Source: Bacteroidales bacterium (GTDB lineage Bacteria; Bacteroidota; Bacteroidia; Bacteroidales; UBA932). Taken from it: a DNA stretch of 9,986 nucleotides. A program made the position numbers and the translations under genes. Below the pieces are notes generated by a model, which did no database searches, was not told where the DNA came from, and saw nothing but the letters and a program-made list of their open reading frames with translations. Positions 1 to 6,099 of the stretch are shown here, one piece after another. The stretch covers positions 1 through 9,986 of the forward strand of contig SFMU01000064.1 in the NCBI GenBank assembly GCA_004552965.1. The letters are read 5' to 3'. Numbering within the stretch: the first letter of the stretch is position 1; each line of letters starts with the position of its first letter.

Positions 1-150
1 ATCCGGCAGGCCGGGTGACGGAGGGTGCAGTCAACCACCCTGCGATGTGACGCCACGTCCCAAGGGACGCAAAAAGGTAGGAGCTCAACCGAGCGTTCGT
101 ACTACCGGGCAGTCACAAGCCCACAAATCTTCAGTTTGTGGGTAGTTGAC
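1..150 (+). ncRNA. 3' part of a TnpB omega-RNA / right end of an IS200/IS605-family element
   Basis: A perfect 8-bp hairpin, CCCACAAA (120-127) with TTTGTGGG (135-142) around a 7-nt loop, is followed by TAGTTGAC at 143-150. This order (AAG + hairpin + GGGTAGTTGAC) is the form I know for right ends of tnpB-carrying IS200/IS605/IS1341 elements. Further pairings fit an omega-RNA fold: TCAAC (85-89) with GTTGA (145-149), ACTACC (101-106) with GGTAGT (141-146, partly competing with the hairpin), and GTCA (112-115) with TGAC (147-150). In such systems the guide is the host DNA just past the right end, here from about 151. The left end and TAM lie outside the window. Confidence 0.6.
2..145 (+). CDS. 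tnpB: C-terminal end of an IS200/IS605-type TnpB (partial, 5' end outside window)
   Basis: This frame is open from the window edge to the TAG at 143-145, giving 47 residues that end in ...TTGQSQAHKSSVCG. TnpB proteins are RNA-guided nucleases of IS200/IS605 and IS1341 elements, and their 3' coding end commonly overlaps the omega-RNA and the right end of the element. That arrangement is seen here: the last codons are themselves the hairpin 120-142. No catalytic residue or zinc finger lies in the visible part, so the call rests on the overlap with the omega-RNA-like end and on the Pro/Gly/basic tail. A tnpB reading frame ending at the TGA at 16-18 in the neighbouring frame (visible residues IRQAG) cannot be excluded. 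Confidence 0.5.
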   Translation, partial: SGRPGDGGCSQPPCDVTPRPKGRKKVGAQPSVRTTGQSQAHKSSVCG

Positions 151-261
151 AAGGCGTACTACTGCTGGGTTTTCTCTTTCTCCCCTATAACTCCTCGCCT
201 CGTAAGATTATTATTTATTTACAAATATAGTATTATTATTTTACTTTCAAAACAATTTATA

Positions 262-269
262 TATCTTTG
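262..269 (+). promoter_or_regulatory. Bacteroidetes-type -7 box for the mobilization operon
   Basis: TATCTTTG at 262-269 matches the Bacteroidetes sigma -7 consensus TAnnTTTG exactly. It sits at the end of an AT-rich stretch (about 205-265). The expected -33 TTTG is only weakly matched by TTTT around 239-242. Transcription would start near 275 and the message would carry the hairpin at 339-371 in its leader. Confidence 0.45.
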
Positions 270-338
270 CCCACGGGGCAGACGGCATCTGACAGACACC
301 CGCAGGGGAAAGCAGATACCTGATGACGTGCAAGGAGT

Positions 339-371
339 GTCATTGTGAAGCACGTTTGTGCTTCCAATGAC
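339..371. other. Bulged 14-bp inverted repeat, candidate oriT hairpin
   Basis: GTCATTG (339-345) pairs with CAATGAC (365-371), and GAAGCAC (347-353) pairs with GTGCTTC (358-364), around a GTTT loop (354-357). Only T346 is bulged. The repeat sits about 100 bp before the MobC and relaxase genes, where MOBP-type elements usually carry the transfer origin with an inverted repeat next to the nick site. It is not followed by a T run, so it is a poor terminator. A weaker repeat (284-291 with 313-320, one mismatch) lies upstream. The nick position cannot be read with confidence. Confidence 0.45.
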
Positions 372-475
372 CCCGTCCTCGAGGGCTCGGACTTCCTTGC
401 CGCCACGGGCGGGATGAAGGGGCCGCTCCGCAGTCGCAGCCCCGATTGACCATAAAAGAATTTGACATCGAGAGT

Positions 476-925
476 ATGGGAATACCGAAAGAGCCAAGCA
501 AGTTGAAGAGCAGGCGACTCAATGTGCGCCTTACCGAGGCCGACATGGAGACGGTCCGCAGGAACTGCGCCATCGCCGGATACAAGTCCATATCGAGGTT
601 CGTGATAGCGAGCATCGTGGACGTGAGGGGCAGGGGACGGACCCGCCGCCAGGAGGAGCCGGGCACAGGCGTGCCACAGTGGATGGACGAGAGGATGGAG
701 ATGCTCACGCGCCAGCTCAAGGGTATAGCCTCGAACTACAACCAGGCGGTGACGGTGATGAACACCCTGGTCAGGAGCATAGGTGACCGCAAGGTCCAGC
801 AGCAGATCATACGGCGGGCGGCAAGGCTCGACACGCTTACCAAGGAGGCCGTCGCCACGCTGCACGACATACGTGGGATGGTCGGCGAGCTGAAGGAAGC
901 GGCCGGAAAGGAAGGGGAGGAGTAG
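476..925 (+). CDS. mobC: MobC-like mobilization accessory protein
   Basis: A 149-aa protein from the ATG. An in-frame TTG at 446 would add 10 residues, but neither start has a clear ribosome site, so I prefer the ATG. The N-terminal half (about residues 12-50: basic RRLNVRLTEADMETVRR, then a helix) looks like a small ribbon-helix-helix-type DNA-binding fold. The C-terminal half contains LKGIASNYNQAVTVMNTL, the 'N-x-N-Q' helix characteristic of the MobC family (PF05713), and ends in a charged helix. MobC proteins bind oriT, help melt it and recruit the relaxase. Its position first in the operon, just after the oriT-like hairpin and before an SSB-like protein and relaxase, fits this role. The family call is from recognised sequence pattern; oriT binding is inferred. 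Confidence 0.8.
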   Translation: MGIPKEPSKLKSRRLNVRLTEADMETVRRNCAIAGYKSISRFVIASIVDVRGRGRTRRQEEPGTGVPQWMDERMEMLTRQLKGIASNYNQAVTVMNTLVRSIGDRKVQQQIIRRAARLDTLTKEAVATLHDIRGMVGELKEAAGKEGEE

Positions 926-931
926 CGGCTT

Positions 932-1270
932 ATGCAGACGATAACGATCATAGGACGCATCATAGGGAAGAGCACCGTCAGGGAGCAGTCCGGAAGGACG
1001 ACCCTCACCTTCACCGTCAGGGCGGAGAACTCGCCCCGGGACAAGGCGAGGAGCACCTTCGACTTCGAGGTGGTCACCTCCGGAGCGGCGAACAGGGACA
1101 AGCTCTCAGCCGGGACCGGCATCTTCGTCACGGGACTGCTCCGCATGGGGAGCTCGCCGCCGTTCAAGGCGACGGTGCAGGCCCTCGCCATCAACTTCCT
1201 TGACGAGGTGACGGTGTCGGACGAGGAGGATGAGATGAACCGGATCCCCCTGCAGGACTTCGGACTATGA
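932..1270 (+). CDS. Small single-stranded-DNA-binding (OB-fold) protein
   Basis: A 112-aa protein with an SSB-like pattern: beta strand ITIIGRIIGKSTVRE, then GRTTLTFTVRAEN, FDFEVVTSG, AGTGIFVTGLLRM and a closing FKATVQALAINFLDEV strand, together covering residues 3-92. The C-terminal 20 residues are acidic but lack the classic DDDIPF tip of housekeeping SSB. The gene starts 6 bp after the mobC-like stop, with AGGAAGGGGAGGAG overlapping that gene's end as a possible ribosome site. Its stop overlaps the relaxase start (ATGA at 1267-1270), so the two are probably translationally coupled. Likely role: coating the displaced or transferred strand during relaxase processing. The fold is read from pattern; the role is inference. 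Confidence 0.7.
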   Translation: MQTITIIGRIIGKSTVREQSGRTTLTFTVRAENSPRDKARSTFDFEVVTSGAANRDKLSAGTGIFVTGLLRMGSSPPFKATVQALAINFLDEVTVSDEEDEMNRIPLQDFGL

Positions 1271-2508
1271 TAGTGGAGATACACCAGTCGTCGCCCTCCA
1301 TGGCCCGGACGCTGCGCTACAACGAGGACAAGGTCCGCTCCGGCGTGGCCTCGGTGCTGTGCACGGCGAACATCGGGTCCGACGACCTCGACGTGGTGAA
1401 CAGGGTGTTCGAGCAGAGGGAGAGGGAGGCGATACGGGAGCTGGAGCACGTCTCCTTCCAGATGTCCGTCAACCCTTCGGAGAGCGACCGGATCGACGAG
1501 TCCCGCATCCCGGCGTTCGTCGAGGAGGTGATGGAGGAGCTCGGCTACGGCAGCCAGCCGTGGGTGGTGTTCCGCCACAGCGACATCGAGAGGGTTCACT
1601 ACCACGTGGTGTCGATAAGGGTCGACGGGGACGGGCGCAAGATACGGGACTACTACGAGAAAAGGCAGTGCGACAGGATTGTGCAGTCCCTGGAGGGGAA
1701 GTACGGCTACGTGAAGGGCAGGGCGGAGGAGACCACCGAGAGGGAGAGGACAACCATGCCGGTCTTCAGCGAGGGCTGCGGCGACGTGGTCCGCAGCATC
1801 GGGGACTGCGTGCAGGACTCCCTGTCCTACCGGTTCACGACGGAGCGCCAGTTCGCGGAGATCCTCCGCTGCCACGGCGTGAGGGTGCAGGAGGGACTTG
1901 GCACAAGGGACCTGTCCGTGCACCTGTCCTTTCAGGGACTGGACCGCGAGGGGAGACCCTGCACGGGATCCGTCAGCGATGCCCGGCTGTCCTTCGACGT
2001 GAGAGAGGCCCTGGACAGAAGGCTGGAGGAGTGCCGGATGACCGATACGTCGCAGAGCAGGAGCGAGCTCCGGCAGGCACTCTCGGAGGCGCTTTCCGCA
2101 AGCTCCGACATCCCGTCCCTCCGGGCGGCTCTGAGAGGGAAGCACATCGACCTTGTCATCTACACCGACCGGGAAGGGAAGCCGCGTGGAACGACGCTCA
2201 TAGACCACCGCTCCAAGTGCGCCTTCAAGGGCTCGGAGGTATCCCGCTCCCTCTCCGGAGCGCTGTTGTCCCTATCATCAGGTCCCTCGTTGCCGGGCGG
2301 GGCGTCATCCGATGACAGGGACGGAAGGACGTCCGACGGTGACCGTCACACGGAGAGTAAGGATGACGGGAGGACGAACAGCGGCATCACAGAGGCACTT
2401 TCCACTCTGCTCGCCGGGATGAGTGCCGGCGGAAGCGGACAGAAGGGCAAGAACCTCGAGGACCCGATGGCCAAGAAGAAAAAGAAGAAACGACAAAGAA
2501 TACTTTAA
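1267..2508 (+). CDS. MOBP-type relaxase / mobilization nuclease
   Basis: A 413-aa protein. The N-terminal part matches the relaxase/mobilization nuclease family (PF03432). The histidine motif is H104-x-D106-x4-H111-x-H113 within VVFRHSDIERVHYHVVSIRVD, which would bind the metal. The candidate nucleophile is Tyr18 in TLRYNEDKV. Around residues 296-335 it carries a 'TDREGKPRGTTLIDHRSKCAFKGSEVSRSL' type segment, split here as YTDREGKPRG and TLIDHRSKCAFKGSE, of the kind seen after the nuclease domain in Bacteroidetes Mob relaxases. Residues about 345-400 are Ser/Gly/Asp-rich and probably disordered, and the protein ends in a Lys/Arg-rich tail. It would nick oriT and stay bound to the 5' end for transfer. 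Coupled to the upstream SSB-like gene by an ATGA overlap. I do not assign a specific Mob name. Confidence 0.88.
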   Translation: MIVEIHQSSPSMARTLRYNEDKVRSGVASVLCTANIGSDDLDVVNRVFEQREREAIRELEHVSFQMSVNPSESDRIDESRIPAFVEEVMEELGYGSQPWVVFRHSDIERVHYHVVSIRVDGDGRKIRDYYEKRQCDRIVQSLEGKYGYVKGRAEETTERERTTMPVFSEGCGDVVRSIGDCVQDSLSYRFTTERQFAEILRCHGVRVQEGLGTRDLSVHLSFQGLDREGRPCTGSVSDARLSFDVREALDRRLEECRMTDTSQSRSELRQALSEALSASSDIPSLRAALRGKHIDLVIYTDREGKPRGTTLIDHRSKCAFKGSEVSRSLSGALLSLSSGPSLPGGASSDDRDGRTSDGDRHTESKDDGRTNSGITEALSTLLAGMSAGGSGQKGKNLEDPMAKKKKKKRQRIL

Positions 2509-2518
2509 CTGAACGGAT

Positions 2519-2812
2519 ATGGAAAAGATCAACGACGACATTCTGCTGGAGATCAACCGGCAGGCTGATGAATGGCTGCAATCCCCGGAGCAGAGGTGCG
2601 AGGTGAGACTCTCGCTCCAGAAGACGGGTGTCCCGGACTGCTTCGCCGCCGGGATCGACCGGAAAGCCCTGGGCCGTCTCATGGTGGCCATCACCTCCTC
2701 ACCCGAGCTCGCCAACGTGGCATACAATGCCGTGCTCTATCTGCTCAGCTGCCAGGGAGACGAGGAGAGGATGGATTACATCCGGAGGATAGAACAGCTC
2801 ATCTACCTATAG
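2519..2812 (+). CDS. Unrecognised 97-aa protein of the mobilization operon
   Basis: I do not recognise this family. The start ATG is 10 bp after the relaxase stop and the stop is 6 bp before the coupling-protein start, so it is inside the operon. The protein is mostly helical by pattern (ILLEINRQADEWLQ, KALGRLMVAITSSPELANVAYNAVLYLLS, ERMDYIRRIEQLIYL), has no signal peptide and no obvious membrane segment, and is slightly acidic. Codon use (AAG, GAG, CTC, AGG) matches its neighbours, which supports it being real. Placed between relaxase and coupling protein, it could be an adaptor or small relaxosome component, but nothing in the sequence shows this. Confidence 0.7.
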   Translation: MEKINDDILLEINRQADEWLQSPEQRCEVRLSLQKTGVPDCFAAGIDRKALGRLMVAITSSPELANVAYNAVLYLLSCQGDEERMDYIRRIEQLIYL

Positions 2813-2818
2813 CGTTCC

Positions 2819-5107
2819 ATGGCACTGAAACCCGAATACGAGAAGGCCTACTCGACCTTCATCATCATAGGGATAGTCATCCTCGCGATGAACATCTACT
2901 ACTTCACCTACTCCTTCTGGTCCGATCTGGGCATTACGCATCCGGTGGTGGTGAAGATGTTCCTGAGGCTCCGCGGCGGAGGCTTCTTCGACACCTCCTT
3001 CCACACCAAGGGACTGGCACTGGTGCTGAGCATGCTCACGGTGCTTACAAGGCACGGACGCGGCCACGAGGCGAAATGGTGGCAGATAGGGGCAGTCACG
3101 GGAACGGGGCTGCTCATATACTTCATCCCCGTCTCCAATCCGTTACTCTACATACTCGCCGCCGTCGCCGGATACATCGCAACGGTTGCTGGCGTTGCCC
3201 TGGCAGTGTACAAGGTCGGGGGATTCATAAAGGAGAAGAACGACATGAACGAGACCTTCGAGCAGTGCGAGACGCTCGTCGAGACCTCCGCCTCCATCAA
3301 CCTGCCTTCCCGCTACCAGTACAAGGGGAAGATGCGCAACGGATGGGTGAACTTCGTCAACCCGTTCCGAGGCACCCTGGTGCTCGGAACGCCCGGCTCC
3401 GGCAAGTCGTTCTCTGTATTCACCCCGTTCATGGAGCAGATGGTGCAGAAGGGTTACACGATGTTCGTGTACGACTTCAAGTACCCGGCCCTCACCAAGG
3501 ACATGTACAACATCTTCATCCAGAACCGGGGCAGGTACGAGGAGCTGGGCATCAAGACGCCGAAGTTCTGCGTGGTGAACTTCAAGGACCCGAGGTACTC
3601 CCTGCGGTGCAACCCGCTTAACCCGAAGTACATCAAGAATCTCACCGACTGCACGGAGATCGCCGACGTCATCATGAAGAACCTCGTGGAGAACGACAAG
3701 AAGGACTACTTCACGCAGTCCGCCCAGCTGTTCATCGACTGCGGCGCGTCGTTCCTGTGGATCTACGACGATGGACGCTACTGCTCCTTCCCGCACCTGA
3801 TAGAGTTTCTCAGCCGTCCGGCGGAGCAGGTCATCGAGGTGCTGTCCTACTACCCGCAGCTCCAGACGAAGGTCGCCTCGTTCAAGGAGGCGTGGAAGAA
3901 ACAGGCCAAGGAGCAGCTGGCCGGCCAGACCACCTCCGCCACCGTCCCGATCGCAGGGCTGTCTTCACCGGCTCTCTACTGGGTGCTCTCCGGAGATGAC
4001 TTCTCGCTGGACATCAGCAACAGGGAGGAGCCGAAGATCGTCTGCGTGGGCAACGACCCGAGCAACCAGGCGACCTACGGCTCGGCGATGGCACTCATCT
4101 TCGGAACGCTCTTCAAGCTCATCAACAGCCGTGGCAACCTCAAGAGCGCCATCCTACTGGACGAGGCCCCGACGGTCGTCATCAAGGGACTGGACACGCT
4201 CATTGCAACGGCGCGAAGCAACGAGGTGGCCGTGGTGCTCGGAGGACAGGACAAGACGCAGTTCGTCCGCGACTACGGCGAGAAGTACGCCAACGTCATC
4301 TTCAACACCGTGGGCAACATCATCTCCGGCCAGGTGAACGGCAGGACGGCAGAGGAGATGTCGAAGATGTTCGGAAGGGAGTTCCGAGAGAAGCGCAGCC
4401 AGACCGTGTCCGACGACAACGAGAGCCTCCAGATCTCCTTCGCCCAGGAGGAGCTGATGCCGGTGAGCAAGATTGAGACGCTCTCGCAGGGCACCTTCTT
4501 CGGGAAGGTGGCGGACGACTTCGACGCGAAGATCGACCGCAAGCTCTTCTGCGGGGAGATCGTCGTCGACCTGGAGAAGGAGAAGGAGAGGAAGAAGTCC
4601 AGCAGGCCGCTTCCTCAGATGACCTCCTTCGGCGAGGAGAGGATATGGCAGTCCATCCGCGAGGGGGAACTGGGCAAGGCCGCCATGCGGAGCCTCGCAA
4701 CGGACATCCTGAACAGGAGAGGCATCCATGACTCCATCACGGACTCCGACATAAGCAAGGTGCTTGAAGGAATCTCCGAGAGGGAGATAAGGGAGTACCT
4801 GAAGACCTTCGGAGAGACATACATCGACCTCACCGTCAAGCGGGCGGTGGAGGACAACTACCAGAAGATACGCAGGGACATCCAGTCCATCTTCGAGGCG
4901 CACGGCATCACCGATGACGGTGAGGGGGACGATGCGGGACAGTCCCAGCCGGCGAAGAACACGGACGGCAGCGACAAGCCGGAAGAGAAGCCGTCCACTG
5001 ACGGCAATGCAGGAGAGGAAAAGGAGGTTGACGACGGCATACACGAGGAGGAAGCCCCTGACGAGGGGGGAGGAGAGCAGGTCGAGGATGAGACCTATAT
5101 CGAATGA
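2819..5107 (+). CDS. traG: VirD4/TraG-family type IV coupling protein
   Basis: A 762-aa hexameric-ATPase-type coupling protein of the conjugation apparatus, expected in the inner membrane. Four hydrophobic segments lie at about residues 13-34, 64-78, 88-106 and 108-131; the first contains NIYYFTYSFW, resembling the aromatic N-terminal domain (YWFCY type) of Bacteroidetes TraG proteins. Walker A is GTPGSGKS at 190-197 and Walker B is ILLDE at 445-449. QVNGRTAEEMSKMFGREF and the DNA-transfer core fit the TraG/TraD family. The last 65 residues are very rich in Asp, Glu, Pro and Gly and probably disordered; this tail may contact partners. It links the relaxase-DNA complex to a type IV secretion channel. 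No VirB-like genes are visible here, so the channel must be encoded elsewhere or by another element. Last gene of the operon. Confidence 0.9.
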   Translation: MALKPEYEKAYSTFIIIGIVILAMNIYYFTYSFWSDLGITHPVVVKMFLRLRGGGFFDTSFHTKGLALVLSMLTVLTRHGRGHEAKWWQIGAVTGTGLLIYFIPVSNPLLYILAAVAGYIATVAGVALAVYKVGGFIKEKNDMNETFEQCETLVETSASINLPSRYQYKGKMRNGWVNFVNPFRGTLVLGTPGSGKSFSVFTPFMEQMVQKGYTMFVYDFKYPALTKDMYNIFIQNRGRYEELGIKTPKFCVVNFKDPRYSLRCNPLNPKYIKNLTDCTEIADVIMKNLVENDKKDYFTQSAQLFIDCGASFLWIYDDGRYCSFPHLIEFLSRPAEQVIEVLSYYPQLQTKVASFKEAWKKQAKEQLAGQTTSATVPIAGLSSPALYWVLSGDDFSLDISNREEPKIVCVGNDPSNQATYGSAMALIFGTLFKLINSRGNLKSAILLDEAPTVVIKGLDTLIATARSNEVAVVLGGQDKTQFVRDYGEKYANVIFNTVGNIISGQVNGRTAEEMSKMFGREFREKRSQTVSDDNESLQISFAQEELMPVSKIETLSQGTFFGKVADDFDAKIDRKLFCGEIVVDLEKEKERKKSSRPLPQMTSFGEERIWQSIREGELGKAAMRSLATDILNRRGIHDSITDSDISKVLEGISEREIREYLKTFGETYIDLTVKRAVEDNYQKIRRDIQSIFEAHGITDDGEGDDAGQSQPAKNTDGSDKPEEKPSTDGNAGEEKEVDDGIHEEEAPDEGGGEQVEDETYIE

Positions 5108-5182
5108 TAACTCGTTTCAAGTCAACAAGGAAGGGGGAAATGGCCCGACATTTGAAATATTTTTGTAAATTCGCACCGTTGC

Positions 5183-5238
5183 GCAGCCTTATGCCGGCTG
5201 CACGACGAGAAATACATAATGACACGTTTGTGTCGTGC
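5183..5238. repeat. Overlapping inverted repeats, including a second CACGTTTGTG hairpin
   Basis: GCAGCC (5183-5188) pairs with GGCTGC (5196-5201). GCACGAC (5200-5206) pairs with GTCGTGC (5232-5238). Inside that, GACAC (5221-5225) pairs with GTGTC (5230-5234) around a GTTT loop. These partly compete. The core CACGTTTGTG (5223-5232) is identical to the tip of the oriT-like hairpin at 351-360. No T run follows, so this is not an obvious terminator for the mobilization operon. Confidence 0.45.
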
Positions 5239-5240
5239 GA

Positions 5241-5379
5241 GTCTCTCAAGAAATCTGGACAATTTTTTAGGCTAGGACAAAGCATGGCGCATTCTGCCTG
5301 TGGCATTGTTTCCAAAGAACATAACCTCAGGTGGGGTGAACCAGCCGTCCTAGAGGCAGTCCAGAGCCTGTTGAGAGAC
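5241..5379 (+). ncRNA. Putative structured RNA (or DNA fold) with three nested stems
   Basis: Three perfect, correctly nested pairings close one domain: GTCTCTCAA (5241-5249) with TTGAGAGAC (5371-5379), TCTGGAC (5254-5260) with GTCCAGA (5359-5365), and CTAGGAC (5272-5278) with GTCCTAG (5347-5353). The interior 5279-5346 holds at least a small TGCC-TGT-GGCA hairpin (5295-5305). An ordered run of 9, 7 and 7 base pairs across 139 bases is unlikely by chance. The class is not one I can name; I see no group I/II intron, RNase P, SRP or tmRNA signature. Strand is assumed from the flanking genes. It could also be a single-strand DNA fold used in replication or transfer. Confidence 0.45.
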
Positions 5380-5380
5380 G

Positions 5381-5412
5381 CTGGCAAGCCTCACCTTTCT
5401 TTTGCTTGCCAG
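5381..5412 (+). repeat. 9-bp perfect hairpin with pyrimidine-rich loop
   Basis: CTGGCAAGC (5381-5389) pairs perfectly with GCTTGCCAG (5404-5412). The 14-nt loop is almost all C and T. It follows the nested-stem domain by one base, so it may be the 3' hairpin of the same RNA. Confidence 0.45.
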
Positions 5413-5431
5413 TCTGATACGAACCATACGC

Positions 5432-5459
5432 ATACAAAAACTCAAGAAGGTTTTTGTAT
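5432..5459. repeat. 10-bp perfect A/T-rich inverted repeat
   Basis: ATACAAAAAC (5432-5441) pairs with GTTTTTGTAT (5450-5459) around an 8-nt loop. Because the descending arm is T-rich it could act as a terminator on the plus strand for the preceding structured region. It could equally be a protein-binding operator. Confidence 0.4.
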
Positions 5460-5469
5460 ATTACTTCTC

Positions 5470-5713
5470 AGCCCCCGTTTCGCCGTCGATGGTGCGACGG
5501 GGGCTCCTATTTTCAAATCCCGGACCGTCGTGGCTTCGGTATGGCGAAGTTACGTCGTCTCTTCTCCGAAAGACCTGCCCGTCGGGCAGCCCTATGCGGG
5601 TGCGGCCTCAAAAAGTGCCTTTTTGAACCGTTCTTTCCCTTTTCGCCGCCTGTCGTCCTGCCATACGAATCCGGACGGACCGGACTCGACAAACAGTTAA
5701 TCAATTAAGGATT
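5470..5713 (+). promoter_or_regulatory. Hairpin-rich leader upstream of the DUF4313-like gene
   Basis: Successive perfect stems: AGCCCCCGT (5470-5478) with ACGGGGGCT (5497-5505), followed by CCTATTTT; CTTCG (5534-5538) with CGAAG (5545-5549); CTGCCC (5575-5580) with GGGCAG (5584-5589); TCAAAAAG (5608-5615) with CTTTTTGA (5619-5626). No credible coding frame covers them. The first stem, with its T-rich follow-up, resembles a terminator or attenuator. The rest looks like a structured 5' leader running to the ATG at 5714. No known riboswitch class is recognised. Confidence 0.4.
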
Positions 5714-6025
5714 ATGGAAAAGCAAGAGAAACGGATCTTCTCCTTCAAGGGGATGCAGGTCACACTTCGCAAGGCGGCGTACCGCTTCGGCAACACGCTG
5801 GCGGTCATCATGGACGAGGTCGAGAGCGGCGACGAGTACGGAACCATCACGGTCAACCTCTCACACGACATACAGGACGGCTATGCGGCGTTCGTGGACA
5901 CAAACAACATCCCGGGCATCGACACATGGCTGGAAGAGCAGGGGATAGCCAGGAACACCGGCATCCTCGGCAGGAGCGGATTCTGCACATACCCGCTTAT
6001 GCTCTTCGACACAGACAGGTTCTGA
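5714..6025 (+). CDS. DUF4313-like hypothetical protein
   Basis: A 103-aa protein of unknown function. It has the pattern I associate with the DUF4313 family of Bacteroidetes mobile elements: FSFKGMQVTLRKAAYRFGNTLAV near the start (residues 9-31), GTITVNLSHDIQDGYAAFVDTNN in the middle and SGFCTYPLMLFD at the end. It has no signal peptide or membrane segment. The ATG follows AATTAAGGATT, which is A/T-rich as usual for Bacteroidetes starts. It sits alone between the structured leader and a terminator-like hairpin at 6056-6083, so it may be a single-gene unit. The family assignment is from memory of the pattern, and the function is unknown. Confidence 0.7.
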   Translation: MEKQEKRIFSFKGMQVTLRKAAYRFGNTLAVIMDEVESGDEYGTITVNLSHDIQDGYAAFVDTNNIPGIDTWLEEQGIARNTGILGRSGFCTYPLMLFDTDRF

Positions 6026-6055
6026 TTCCATACGACACATATCTACATCGACGGT

Positions 6056-6083
6056 CCCGCCCACTGTGGCGGGGCTTTTTCGT
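6056..6083 (+). terminator. Rho-independent terminator or attenuator before the radC-like gene
   Basis: CCCGCC (6056-6061) pairs with GGCGGG (6068-6073) around a 6-nt loop. It is followed by GC and five T residues, then CGTTT. It ends only about 17 bases before the radC-like ATG at 6100, so it either ends the upstream transcript or attenuates the downstream one. Confidence 0.7.
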
Positions 6084-6099
6084 TTATACACATACAACC

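Noticed and set aside
25..348. Plus-strand 107-codon frame over the left non-coding region
   Set aside because: It runs through the IS end hairpin, the AT-rich promoter and into the oriT-like repeat. Its product has no family resemblance and its codon use is unlike the neighbouring genes.
736..2208. 490-codon minus-strand frame
   Set aside because: It is antisense to the SSB-like and relaxase genes. Its His/Leu/Val/Arg-rich product is the usual shadow of GC-rich coding sequence, and the opposite strand has clear relaxase motifs.
5104..5700. 198-codon plus-strand frame whose start overlaps the coupling-protein stop (ATGA)
   Set aside because: The overlap is attractive, but the frame passes through at least nine perfect hairpins, lacks the AAG/GAG/ATC-rich codon bias of its neighbours, and encodes no recognisable domain. 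I cannot fully exclude a conserved small protein here.
5926..6099. Upstream in-frame start for the radC-like gene
   Set aside because: It would read through the 3' half of the DUF4313-like gene and the terminator hairpin. RadC-like sequence begins only at 6100.
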